From Bretschneidera sinensis (Eukaryota; Streptophyta; Magnoliopsida; Brassicales; Akaniaceae): 64,000 nucleotides of DNA. Numbering within the stretch: the stretch's first letter is position 1; each line of letters opens with the position of its first letter. Of the stretch, positions 30,989-41,477 are shown one piece after another. The DNA lies in NCBI GenBank assembly GCA_023935145.1, contig CM043700.1:66567120-66631119 (forward strand), in the 5' to 3' direction. Below the pieces are notes generated by a model that saw only the letters and a program-made list of their open reading frames with translations, did no database searches and was not told the origin of the DNA. A program made the position numbers and the translations under genes.

Positions 30989-32376
30989 TGATGAGTGCCA
31001 AATATTGCATATTTTGGCTGCTTAATTTACATTTGTTAGCTTAGGAATTTGTTACTTTGAGTTGTTTTTCGTTGTTTTATAGGTTTACAAGCTTGGAAAT
31101 GAATTTCACTAAATTGCCAGAATTGCTCGTACAGATCAGTCATTTTTGAGGATTAAACTGTATTGATTCAGAAAGAACCAGAAGATGAGCCATATATTCT
31201 TGGAAAGATCCGGATGTCTATTTTCTGGGGAATTTTACGGATCAATAAAATGATTTTGCTAGAGAAAGTTATGGCAGTTTTAGTAGACAAAGGTCAGGCT
31301 GTGCATGATTTCATCGTGACAGATCAACCATTTTTGAGGATTTAACTGTAGTGATTCGGGAAGAACTAGGAGATGAGCCATATATTCTTGGAAATATCCG
31401 GATGTCTATTTTCTAAGGAATTTTACGGATCAATAAAATAATTTTTTTAGAGAAAGTTATAGCAGTTTTAGTAGACAAAGGTCAAAGAGCAAAAGCTGGA
31501 ATCTGCAGTATGCCACATCGGATTGGAAACACATTGCACTTGTGATGTTTCCCTATATAAGCCCCTCTTCACTTCATCTTTAGTGAGCAAATCCTTGTGC
31601 CATTTTGGTGCAATTTTGAGGGCTTCTACTAGCATTCTGGTAGATCCCAAAGGCTTTACTATCACGAGGGGAAGCGCCGCCCAACAGCAAGTGGAATTTC
31701 TCCCATGTATAATGAGTTTTAATTTACTGTTTTTTTTAGTTTAATGTTTAGCACTTTTATTATGAACTCTAGTTTCATGATTATGAGTGGCTAAAATCTT
31801 CAACTAAGGTTGAAGATGAAGCCTCGCCGTTGTTTGGCATAATAGTTTCAGATTGGTTTATACAATTCTGATGTTTTTTTTAGTATAAATGTTCTGTCAA
31901 TTATTTGAGTAAAATCTTATGATTGATTGCATTTAAATTATTCTGTTGGATATTCTGTGTGTTTCATCTGATGGATACATCAAATTGTTTTTGATTAAAT
32001 TGGATTTTCTTTGTGATTTGTTAAAAGCAGATACATTGGATGTTTTTGGTTTAATTGGGATATTTGTTGTTTTTTGTTTTAAGTTGGATTCATGGAATGT
32101 TTTGATAGGCTATTTTTAGAACATGAAGATATATGTTTAACTTTGGTGGGGTGGATTCAGAAACTTTAGTGTCTTTATTATTAGTTTTAAATCAATTTAG
32201 TTTAGTTTATATTTGTTTTGCAAAAGGCAATTCAAAACTTGGAACTAGGTTAAAATAGGCTTAGTTTAGATAAAAATATTTTCACAACGCAATTCCATGT
32301 GGATTTGACCTCGCACTTGCACAACACTATATTGCAAACGACTCGTGCGCTTGCGAGTAATTTAAAACTCACAACA
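30989..32376 (+). repeat. ATH2 3' LTR
   Basis: 1388 bp. It also has two 187-bp units (31132-31319, 31320-31490) and TATATAAG at 31554-31561. It ends ACTCACAACA and is followed by the TSD AACGT. Confidence 0.93.
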
Positions 32377-32381
32377 AACGT
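32377..32381. repeat. Target-site duplication of ATH2, right copy
   Basis: AACGT, one transition from AATGT at 26272-26276. Confidence 0.72.
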
Positions 32382-32802
32382 CTACCATTACTGGATTTAC
32401 TGCAACCTCAAGCATTGCTCTAGCCTGTTCATCAAGTTTATGCTATAGACTATCAACTCTACCATTTGTTACATTCATTTTCTCAAGAGCATGAGCAAGA
32501 GCTTCTCTTAGCACAACTTTTTCAACTCTAGATTCTCTCATACCCCAACTAGTATCAATTATACTATCAACACTTTCCCTTCTAGGAAACTTGCTCTAAC
32601 TCAGCCTCCATCTCAACCTCAGCTTATTTAAAAATTAGGGCCTACGACATCCTCTCAAGTTAACAACTGTAGCTCTTGCTCTAGTACGTCCACATGTCAT
32701 TCTCAGACTATTCATTAAAATATAATTTATATTAATCTTCCACTTTTTTTCCTTTTTATGCAGTCTACAGAATCATAAAATCTAATGCTTCAATACCAAA
32801 AT
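32382..32802 (-). pseudogene. CHR1 gag, 5' part, with primer binding site
   Basis: The minus strand matches CHR2 43320-43660 (MTRGRVRAR... start region; SIIDT, ERVEKVVLREALAHALEKM-like). The primer site is on the minus strand at 32787-32798, TGGTATTGAAGC, against the Met-type TGGTATCAGAGC. Gag continues at 26276 beyond ATH2. Confidence 0.7.
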
Positions 32803-34217
32803 TGTAACAAACCAGCCCGGCTTGACCACCCCCGAGACAGTGTCATCACATTTTGAAGTCCCAGCAAGACAAATATATGCAACAATATAAAAACATTAAC
32901 TGAATTATCTGCATACATAAATCCTCAACCCAAACAGAGAAGTTACATTATTAAGATCCCAACTGAAACATCATATACAACATATTATACATGAATATTT
33001 ACATTTTTTTTCTTTCCATTAGTCTGAGGATGTGGACCACGTAGCTTACAGATAATGATTCAGTCTAAATCTCAGCTCACCAATCTATCTGTCATGACTG
33101 CTTCCTGAAATCATTTAACAATGAGGAGTGAGCTTCACAATCTCAGTTAATTAAATTTACTAGAAGTATTCAATTGTTCAAATAGTCTTCCAATATTCAT
33201 TCATCTAAATCTCATATGACTCAATAACAACATTCTATTATCACTACTCATATCATAATCCTCACCATTTATCAATCTTTTCTTCTCATATATTTAATCA
33301 TCTTGAGACTATCAATTCTACCTCATAATTACCTCGTTATGAGGTTCACAACATATAATCAATCACTCAAAATATTCTCTTCATATCATACTTTCATAGT
33401 TCTTTCTCATCATATCTGTCTCTCTGTGAGACTCATTCATCTATCAATAAATTTCCAATCAAGAATAACACTTTAAAATCTCAAGAAATAATAATCAATA
33501 TTTAAAAACAAATGTTATGCATGAATTTAAATTATATTATTATTCGGGAGCATCTTCCCACATGTCGACATGTTTTATCTTAGACCGACTGCCTTCCCAG
33601 TTCTTTTCTTTTCAGCATATACCAATTGTCACGGTTTTATTTAGATCGACTGCCTTCCCGATTCTTTTATTTCCAGCATATACTGGCTGTCACGGTTCTT
33701 TTATTTCATTTAGACTGGCTGCTTTCCTAGTTCTTTTATTTAATGCGTATGCATAGGAACAATGATATAAAATATTCATATGAACAATAATATAAAAACA
33801 AGTATACATTCAGACATTCAATTTATCTATGCATCTCTTTCTCAAATTTATTATTTTATCATATTCATAAAATTATCTCCTCATATATCATATCAAATTA
33901 TCAATAATAGCTTGTCAAGAATTTCATTTATCCCTTCATTATATATTTAATCAACTCATTATTTTAATAATATTACTTCTCATATGATAAATCTTTAACA
34001 TATCAATTATTTCTATCATACCCATCAACCAACTTTCATCTACCATCCAATCATAGGTTAATAATTAATTCAAATATCATCAGTTTACATTTCATATTTA
34101 TCTCGATTACTAGAAGTAAATCTAACTCACCACGTAGCACTTAGAGCTACCTATGGATCATTTCCTTGTCTTTCTTGTTCTTTTCAATAATTTTTCTCAA
34201 TTGTTGATCATCAACAG

Positions 34218-34537
34218 TTGACATAATATTTATATTAAAATCTCTAATTTATTCTTTAATTTTTCTGTAATTCATATGTTTAAATTTCTACATCAAATTC
34301 CGAGTATTTTTCATGTATGCTAAATTTCCAAAAAAAATAAAATTCACATTATTACCTCTTTTTTTTCCTTCTTAGAGCTTTCCTCGACTCTTCTTAAATT
34401 CTCCCATAAAACTCTTCAAAATTTTACTCTTTCAACCTTTCTTTCTGTCCCCAAGTATTTAACAAAATAGAGAAAATTGAATTGAAGAAAGAAAGAAACA
34501 AAACAGGATTTGGTAAGGATAATTAAAAGAAAACTAA

Positions 34538-34593
<56 letters not shown>

Positions 34594-34923
34594 GTATGTA
34601 TATCACTTGACATAATATTTATATTAAAATTTCTAATTTATTCTTTAATTTTTCTGGAATTCATATGTTTAAATTTCTACATCAAATTCCGGGTATTTTT
34701 CATGTATGCTAAATTTTCAAAAAAATAAAATTCTTATTATTACCTTTTTTTTTCTTCTTAGAGCTTTCCTCGACTCTCTTTAAATTCTCCCATAAACCTC
34801 TTCCAAATTTTACTCTTTCAACCTTTCTTTCTGTCCCCAAGTATTTAAAAAAATAGAGAAAATTGAATTGAAGAAATAAAGAAACAAAACAGGATTTGGT
34901 AAGGATAATTAAAATAAAACTAA

Positions 34924-34925
<2 letters not shown>
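34218..34925. repeat. 390-bp direct duplication in CHR1 5' LTR
   Basis: TTGACATAATATTTATATTA begins both copies (34218, 34608), and each copy ends in AAAACTATATATATA. The single copy in the 3' LTR is at 21325-21660. The junction lies in a TA run. Confidence 0.85.
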
Positions 34926-34992
<67 letters not shown>

Positions 34993-35216
34993 TATACATA
35001 CATCTACATACGTATATATGTATGTATATCTACATACGTATGTATATGTATGTATATTTATGTGTGTGTGTATATATACATATACATGTACATGTACATG
35101 TATATGTATACATATACATACATATATATATATATACATATATATATGCACACACATATACATGCATCTATATACGTATATATGTATATATATATCTACA
35201 TACGTATGTATATGTA

Positions 35217-35247
<31 letters not shown>

Positions 35248-35272
35248 TTGTGTGTGTGTGTATATATATCTC

Positions 35273-35306
<34 letters not shown>

Positions 35307-35307
35307 G
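34926..35307. repeat. Compound TA / TG / TACATACG microsatellite
   Basis: Runs of TA, CATATACATA, TACATACGTATGTATA, GTGTGTGT and ATATAT fill about 380 bp. The He/Tyr/Val/Cys-rich ORFs on both strands are artefacts of the repeat. Confidence 0.93.
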
Positions 35308-35347
35308 TCCCCCCACTGCCACCGGTTTTATGCATGAATTGGTGGCT

Positions 35348-35368
35348 AACATGCAAGAAATGCATGTT
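35348..35368. other. Hairpin 1 in CHR1 5' LTR
   Basis: AACATGCA-AGAAA-TGCATGTT, identical to 21707-21727. Confidence 0.8.
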
Positions 35369-35559
35369 AGCTTGACAACACCTGGACTCCACGTTTTTTT
35401 TTTTTTTTCATTCTTGTTCTTACCTACCACGTGTCTGTGTTTTTTTTCAAAAGAATTATTTTATTCAATAACAAATCTTTCATGTATATATTATTTTATT
35501 TTCGTATAGCAGCTATCAAATTACTTCTTTACCCTTACTTTAAAAACACGAGTATTACA

Positions 35560-36190
35560 CTTAACCCTCGCCTGGGTAGCCAAACCAGTCCTTCCAAGCT
35601 TGATATTGTCCTTATATACTGCCTTCTTACCAGGACCCCCTATAGCATCTACCCATTGATCCTAAGTAATATGATTACCGAGCATAACTGTTCTTCTAGT
35701 GTTTTACCTTATGGTATGATTACAAGGTTCCTCTTCTTGAGCATGAGGTAAAATAGCTCGAGATGCCTGACATCATCAATGACTCATCCCTAAAGAAGAT
35801 GGAATTTTTTATCCAAGATAAAAAGGTTGTATTTAAGCCTGGGAAGAACATTAGGATAGGGAATGAAGCCCCTAGTGAAACAGCTCCTATACCAATGGTT
35901 CCGAGGCTAACTCAACGAAGGAAAACTGATTCAAGAGCTATAGAAAGCTCTCAGGACGCGATCCTTGAAGCTTTGGCAGGCCTCTAAGTCTCTATGACCA
36001 GTATACAACAGGCCACTGAGGCTAAGCTTAAGGATCTGAGGATCAGAATACATGTTAATTTTGCTGACTTGAGTACTAGACTACGTGCTGTATAATATTA
36101 TCTGTCATCCTTCAGAGCTGACTCATAGAGTACTATGGATGACCTACGAGATCAGTTTCAAGACATCCAGGACCATCTTTAAGCTCCAGG
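35560..36190 (+). pseudogene. COP1 extra ORF, right part
   Basis: This continues after CHR1 in the frame of the left part: NPRLGSQTSPSKLDIVLIYCLLTRTPYSIYPLILSNMI, LPYGMITRFLF, then a frameshift to DIINDSSLKKMEFFIQDKKVVFKPGKN (35763-35987). After a stop come SMTSIQQATEAKLKDLRIRI and TMDDLRDQFQDIQDHL, a coiled-coil-like tail, to about 36185. COP3 61298-61664 matches it closely up to the acidic part. The function is unknown. Confidence 0.78.
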
Positions 36191-36681
36191 CTTCCCTCCA
36201 CCATCTCCTAACTGGGCTCATTGACTTTTGCTTATCCATTGTTTCCTACTTATCTTTTTAAAACTCTTAAACTATTAGCAAGTCACATTATATGTCATTT
36301 TATAGCTTTTATGCATGCTGATACTTCTGGATGCTTTGCTAGACTCATGGGAATCATAGCTCTTTAACTTTATGCTTAATGTTAGCTAATTGGTTCTTCC
36401 TTTTCTAAATTGCTTGGTTGTTATAGTTTTAGCTCATATCTAAATTTTCTAATTCTTCCAAAAAGGCCTTCAAATATTTGTTTTGAGCTAAATTTTTGCT
36501 TGCATGTTTGTTTTAGTACACTCATTTTATCTATTAGGATAGAATTGCTTATATAGCTATTTCTAGTGCTAGTGGGTACTTTTACGGTAGTTTTTGCTCA
36601 TTCTCGAGCATTACAACCACTTTCATTATAATGCCCTTTAAATTCTCCATATGGTTTTGTCATCATCTAAAAATGGGAGAT
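36191..36681 (+). other. COP1 3' untranslated region and polypurine tract
   Basis: T-rich, no ORF. It ends in AAAAATGGGAGAT directly before the 3' LTR (about 36669-36681), the usual copia polypurine tract. Confidence 0.8.
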
Positions 36682-37921
36682 TGTTGACTCTTATTTGATT
36701 TTAATCATGATAAAACACTAGCTTTTATTTGCGCTAACAATTTTAACTAAGTGTTCAAGTTGCAAACAACATACAATTCAAAGACAAGACAAAAAACAAG
36801 CATATGTGATGAAGACTGTTTACTTGAGAGATACTAGATCAAAATCAAAGACCTAGAATAGGTTCTAAGGTAGTTAAGATTTGTAAATATCTACTAACAA
36901 GTATTTTGCTTTTCAATATGGCTCATTTTATTGAAACATTTTTTACAAAAAATTATTTTGACTGGAAAAACCTTTTAAAACAGAAAATTTTATTTCAGGA
37001 CATCCAATCGACTGATTGGCTTCATTCAGTCAACTAAATAAATTCAAGTCGATTGAATGGTTTTATTCATTCGATTGAATAAAGTCCAGTCGACTGAAAG
37101 CTTTTGTTCAGTCAACTAAATGAGGTCATTCAGTCGACTGAATGAGGTTCAGTAAACTGAATGAGGTCATTTAGTCGACTAAATGAAGGACAAAAAGTTT
37201 CTTTCATTTATTCAGTCGACTAGATGAACCATATAGTCGACTGAATAAAATACCTGCTACTAATTTGTTTTTGAAATAACCTTTAAGTCGACTGAACAAA
37301 ACCATCCAGTCAACTAAACATTAAAAAATAACGGTAATATTTCAATCTCAAGCTTTATTCAGTGCATTTAATGCACCAAACTGGTCCCAAACGAGATTTT
37401 TTAAAGAGTAACAGCTAGTAGGTTTTTTATCTATAAAAACCCATCATAAATGAGAGATAAAACCCACACAAGAGCATTAAATCTTCATCGTCTCATTTGC
37501 TATCATTCAAAGCTTTTAAAATCCTTTATAAGCCATTAGTAAAATATTTATACTTCTAAGAGAGATATATTCTTCCTTGTAACAACATTTAACTCAAGTC
37601 TCTCTTGTCTTCCTTTTACAATTAATTCAAATCATTGTAAGGAGAAAATTTTGGTGTAACTCTTAGAGTGTTTAGGCATTAAACACTTCCTTGTGGAAGA
37701 GATCTTTGTAAGGTTTGGGCAATACCATAGAAGTTGCTTGACTATTCTTAGTGGAATACTTCAAAGACATTCCTTGAAGAGAGTGAACGTAGGGTATAAG
37801 TGATTTTGATATTGCCAAACCACCATAAATGGAGTTTGCATATTCTCTTCCTTTACTCCTTTTAATTTCAAGTTATTTGTTGTTTGCTTAAACTGTTAAA
37901 TTGATTAAATTGTTAAAACTC
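36682..37921 (+). repeat. COP1 3' LTR, truncated
   Basis: Starts TGTTGACTCTTATTTG like the 5' LTR and matches it to TTGATTAAATTGTTAAAACT. The last ~75 bp (the CACCCCCTCTTGGG end) are missing. It is longer than the 5' LTR over the shared part because its AGTCGACT cluster has about thirteen units (37008-37315) instead of eight. TATAAAAA is at 37432-37439. Confidence 0.9.
37008..37315. repeat. AGTCGACT palindrome cluster in COP1 3' LTR
   Basis: About thirteen CAGTCGACTGAAT-like units with spacing of roughly 15-35 bp. Variants are mainly TCGA to TTGA or TCAA. Confidence 0.88.
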
Positions 37922-38577
37922 TTTGCACTAGTTAAAATTAAATCCTTGGAAATGTGTATTCAGTGTGAATGTTGGGAATTTCTTATTATTTTTGGTTCAC
38001 AGTCGAGGAATTAAAGTCGACCAGATTAAAACTAAAGCAAAAATTCAAGCTAAACCCCCTACCAAAAAGAAAGAACTTCAAATGTTCTTAGGGCAAGTGA
38101 ATTTTCTAAGACGTTTTATTGCTAATATTGTAGGAAAAATCAAAGTATTCTCTCCCTTACTGAAGCTTAAAGGAGAAAATACTTTTACCTGGGAAGAACA
38201 TCATTAGAAAGCTTTCGATGAGATAAAAATGTCCCTCGAATCCTCCAGTTTTGATCCCCCCTTAACAAAGAAGACCGTTGAAGCTCTATATATCAACTAC
38301 AATAGATTCAACAGGAATTCTGTTAGCTCAGGACAATGAATTTAACTTTGAGCAAGCTATTTTCTATTTAAGTCAAGTATCAAACTCAATGGAATGTAAA
38401 TATTCTTCAATCAAAAAACCATGTTTAGCACTTTATTTTTTTGTGACTAAACTAAGTCATTATCTTTTAAGATTTGTAGTTCATGTGATTGCTCAAACTG
38501 ATTTAGTCAAGTATATACTTTGACGACCCATAGTTAGTGGCAAAACGGCTAAATGGAGTCTAGCCATTATCGAATTT
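37922..38577 (+). pseudogene. Element B: end of RT and RNase H
   Basis: Resumes element B after COP1: VFSVNVGNFLLFLVHSRGIKVD, KKKELQMFLGQVNFLRRFI, FSPLLKLKGENTFTWEEHH, then an RNase H with a damaged start (LYISTTIDSTGILLAQDNE), AIFYLSQVSNSMECKYSSIKKPCLALYFF and LVKYIL. Stops lie at 38205, 38521 and elsewhere. The RT palm between 11779 and here is gone. Confidence 0.8.
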
Positions 38578-39003
38578 GATTTAATTTATGTTTCTCAAAA
38601 GGCTATTAAGGGACAAGCCTTAGTAGATTTCTTGGCTGATCATCCTAGTTTGGAACTAGTAACTGCAGAGGAAAACCTGTTTATAAGTTTGGCCCCGTGG
38701 AAGTTAAATTTTGATGGGTTTAAAACATCCAAGGAGAATGGCATTGGCATTTCAATTCAGTCTTCTACTGTAACACAAACAAATTTAGCTTTTACTCTCG
38801 AGGGGAACTATTTCCATAATCAAGTAGGGTATAAAGCTTTAATTATTGGAATCAAAATACTTAAAGAAATTGGGGTAACTTCAATAGAAATTGAAGGCCT
38901 TACAACTTTTTATCAAGCAATTAACAGGAGAGTACAAATGCATGAGTGTCGTGATCGCACCATACTTAATAGTTGCACAACAATTGTGCAAAGAGTTCGA
39001 TGA
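38578..39003 (+). pseudogene. Element B second (archaeal-type) RNase H
   Basis: VSQKAIKGQALVDFLADHPSLE leads into WKLNFDGFKTSKENGIGISIQSS (first Asp intact), TLEGNYFHNQVGYKALIIGIKIL (the Glu of the usual YEAL motif is Lys) and IEIEGLTTFYQAINR (the usual Asp-Ser is Glu-Gly). This is the domain also seen at 280-640. It supports Tat lineage assignment. It stops at 39001 (TGA). Confidence 0.8.
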
Positions 39004-40476
39004 CGTAATTTTGCGTCATATTCTTCGAAGGGAAATTTTGAGAGCAAATATGTTAGCTTAAATGGCTACAGGGCAACAAGTCCCTAGTAATTGGAAAAAT
39101 AAGTTAGCCAAGTTAAATTGAAAAATGTTTTCCTTTGTCACCGATAGGAAACTTGCAATGAATATCTTTGCTATCCAAGTTTATTAGGATAATGAATAGA
39201 GAGAACAAATTATAGACTTCTTAAGGAATCCAAATACAAAATCAAGTAACTCGTTGAAGTTGAAAGCTCGACATTATGTTCTCTAGGGAGAAAATGAAGA
39301 GTTGTACAAACGAGATTCTAAAGGATAACTTTTGAAGTGCCTAGGAGCAAAGAATCATTATAAGTCATGATCAAGGTACGTAAAGGGATTTGCGGTGCTC
39401 ATAAATCAAAATTAAAAATGCATTGGTTAATACGAAGGTATGGGTATTATTGGCCATCAGTCTTTAGGGAACATTTAGAATATTCTAAGGGTTGTCAAGC
39501 ATCTCAACGACATGGGAACATACCTTGAGTTCCAGCCAGCCCCTTACAATAGATAGTCAAACCTTGACCGTTTAGAGGATGAGCCATTGACATAATTGGC
39601 AAAGTCTACCCTACGTCAAGCAAAGGACACGAATTTGTGTTAATGGCCACAAATTATTTTACCAAATGGGTAAAAGCTAAGTCTTACAAAGAAATCCATG
39701 AAATTTAATTCATTAAGTTTGTCCAAGAAATGATAATTCATCAATTTTGAATCCCGTAATCTATAATAGTAGATAATGCATTAGTCTTCAACAGCCAAAG
39801 GGTTCGAGCATTCATATAGGATTATGAAATTAAGATAATTAATTCTAGTCCATATTATGCCCAATCCAATGGTCAGGCTGAGTCGACTAATATGATTATT
39901 AAAAATAATCTAAAAAGGTAATAGATTAGAATCCCAGAAAGTGTAATGATTTATTATTTGAAGTTTTATGGGCTTATCGAACATAAAAAAGATCAAGTAC
40001 TGGGACTACCCCATTTGCTTTAGTATTTGGTCATGATGCAGTTTTACCTATAGAAATAATCGTCCAGTCATTGAGGGTGGCTAAGCAAAATGAGTAAGTG
40101 ATATTGATTATCATGATGCTATGTTTTTTTTGAACTCGATGATATTGAGGAGGTCCAAGCCAAAGTGTTAGATAATATAATGCAACAAAAGTTAAATGTT
40201 GCAAAGGCTTATAACTAAAGGATTAAGGTAAAAGATTTCATTGAATGAGACTTAGTTTAGAAATTGATCTTACCACCTGGATCAAAAGATCGAGAGTTAG
40301 GTAAGTGGTCTCCTAATTGGAAAGGTCCATTTTTAGTGGCAAAGGTTTTAAGTGGTAATGCATATAAGCTTATGACTATTGATGGAAATGAACACAAACT
40401 ATCTGTCAATGGGAAATACTTGAAACCATACATAGAACCAAAAATGGAAGCAAAATTTTATCATATTAAACATTGA
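39004..40476 (+). pseudogene. Element B integrase
   Basis: Strongly decayed, but all parts can be read: KSKLKMHWLIRRYGYYWPSVFREHLEYSKGCQASQRHG (zinc region), IDIIGKVYP (first Asp), EFVLMATNYFTKWVKAKSY, IIVDNALVFNS (second Asp), SPYYAQSNGQAESTNMIIKNNLK (Glu), and from 40264 the C-terminal stretch LPPGSKDRELGKWSPNWKGPFLVAKVLSGNAYKLMTIDGNE...NGKYLKPY. At least ten stops or frameshifts. Confidence 0.8.
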
Positions 40477-41250
40477 ATTTGGTATAGAGTAAAATCGAAA
40501 AAAACTGAATTACAAAAATAACAAAAGATATTTTAAACTCTACGATGCAAGAAGTTTGTTATAAACATCTATTTCGAGCAGATGTAGTCCGCTAAATTTG
40601 CCACATCATTGTGAAGTTCCATAATGGCATTATGAGCAGATCTAAATTCTCCATGATGAGTAGTAAGGGAGAATAATCTTGCTCGAAGTTCTTCATCTTC
40701 ATTGATAGATCTTCTAGCTAGGAAATGACGTGCTCAAGTTCTCATTCAAACTCAACCTTACGAGCCTTATTAAGGTGTGCCTGAGCTCTTTTCGGGGGTT
40801 CTAAGACTTGTCTTGTGAATGTTCGAGCTGTTAGAAGTGCAGTTGTAACTGTTGATGCTTGGTTTGACTCTTAGTAGCTAACAATAATAGCCTATTAAAG
40901 TCCTCATAAAAAATGTGTATTGCACGAATTCAATGCTACGAGAGATGAGACTTTCTTTCTAATAGCCAAGACACAAGTTGGCATACTTGTGCATGTGCCT
41001 TTGTGTCTTCGCAAAGAAAATCCCAACCTTGATCCATGAGCTTCTCAAGTTTTGACAAAGGTCTCATTATCTCAGGAGAAAATTCTTGGAGTTAAGCACT
41101 AGCCACAAGAAGGTTAGGAACCCTAACTAGCATTGCCTTGAGCTTGGATTCTGGTGGAGAGATTGTTGTCTCTTCATCTTCTTTGGAGTAATCCTCTGTC
41201 GTAAGAAGAATAAGCAGAGCTTATTTACCACTATGGTGAGGAATAGCCTG
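40477..41250 (-). pseudogene. Antisense coding relic downstream of element B integrase
   Basis: On the minus strand, 41218-40948 reads with one stop as TTEDYSKEDEETTISPPESKLKAMLVRVPNLLVASA, then LQEFSPEIMRPLSKLEKLMDQGWDFLCEDTKAHAQVCQLVSWLLERKSHL. Further pieces (FYEDFNRLLLLATKSQTKHQQLQLHF; a Glu/Lys/Leu-rich coiled-coil-like part near 40650-40720) follow in shifted frames. It looks like decayed coding sequence in amino-acid make-up and continuity. Antisense ORFs between integrase and the 3' LTR have been described in some Tat-lineage elements. No function is known. The sense strand shows nothing. Confidence 0.5.
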
Positions 41251-41425
41251 TGTTATACTCGTGCTCTTAGAGTATGGGTAAAGAAGTAATTTGATAAATA
41301 TGACATGAAATTAAAATAATATATATGTGCAAGATTTATTATTGAATTAAATAATTCTTTCAAAAAGAAATTGAAGTGTCCAGGTTTGAAGTACAAAGGA
41401 AAAATAAAAAGGAAAAAAAATAGGA

Positions 41426-41477
41426 CAACACTTAGACATCCAGGTGTTGCCTACTAAACATGCATGTGGTGCATGTT
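41426..41477. other. Twin hairpins in CHR2 LTR
   Basis: CAACACTT / AGGTGTTG (one mismatch) and then AACATGCA-TGTGG-TGCATGTT with a perfect stem. The order of the two is as in CHR1 when orientation is considered. Confidence 0.75.

Larger units (their letters stand above)
26277..32376 (+). mobile_element. ATH2: internally deleted Athila-like element
   Basis: Two LTRs of nearly equal length (26277-27661, 27662-start of interior; 30989-32376), a perfect tRNA-Asp primer site, a gag-like region, the start of RT, then a direct join to the conserved 3' non-coding block and a purine tract. Everything from the RT active-site region through integrase is missing. All cis parts needed for copying (LTRs, primer site, purine tract, 3' block) remain, so it has the form of a non-autonomous derivative of the ATH1 family. 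The LTRs differ by about 6-7% over the first 165 bases by eye. Confidence 0.9.
20006..35559 (-). mobile_element. CHR1: chromovirus (Tekay/Del-like) Ty3/gypsy element
   Basis: The minus-strand element has a 5' LTR at 32803-35559, a Met-type primer site, gag remains, protease, RT, RNase H, integrase with chromodomain remains, and a purine-rich GGGGACGAAAT segment before the 3' LTR (20006-21968). The GGGGACGAAATT-type tract and the QEDLTF...ILDRK...VLWQN...VEEIT chromodomain tail fit Tekay/Del chromoviruses. Near-identical TSDs (TTTAA/CTTAA) and continuous host coding across the site support the boundaries. ATH2 is inserted in its gag. All genes are broken. Confidence 0.9.
32803..35559 (-). repeat. 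CHR1 5' LTR, expanded
   Basis: 2757 bp from TGTAACAAACC to AGTATTACA, about 800 bp longer than the partner. The excess is a direct duplication of about 390 bp (34218-34607 and from 34608) and a long TA/TG/CATA microsatellite. It also holds GTCACGGTTCTTTTATTT...CAGCATATAC minisatellite units near 33600-33745. A 62-bp segment near the right end is shorter than in the 3' LTR, so hairpin 2 is lost there. Confidence 0.9.
11780..37921 (+). mobile_element. COP1: SIRE-like Ty1/copia element with extra 3' ORF, carrying two nested insertions
   Basis: The 5' LTR is at 11780-12929, with a Met-type primer site, gag, protease, integrase, RT and RNase H in copia order, an extra ORF, a purine tract (AAAATGGGAGAT) and a truncated 3' LTR at 36682-37921. 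The gag type, pol order and extra downstream ORF fit the SIRE/Maximus group. A solo LTR (17639-18675) and CHR1 (20006-35559) are inserted inside it. COP1 itself sits in the RT of element B. Many stops and the loss of the RT YVDD box show it is old and inactive. Confidence 0.9.

Noticed and set aside
34909..35509. ORFs of up to 173 residues on both strands, rich in Tyr, Ile, Thr, His, Val and Cys
   Set aside because: They are translations of the TA/TG/TACATACG microsatellite in the CHR1 5' LTR; open on both strands because the repeat lacks stop codons.
37008..37315. Regularly recurring palindromes considered as a CRISPR-like array
   Set aside because: Units are short, degenerate, irregularly spaced and lie in a plant copia LTR; no spacers of constant length and no cas genes.
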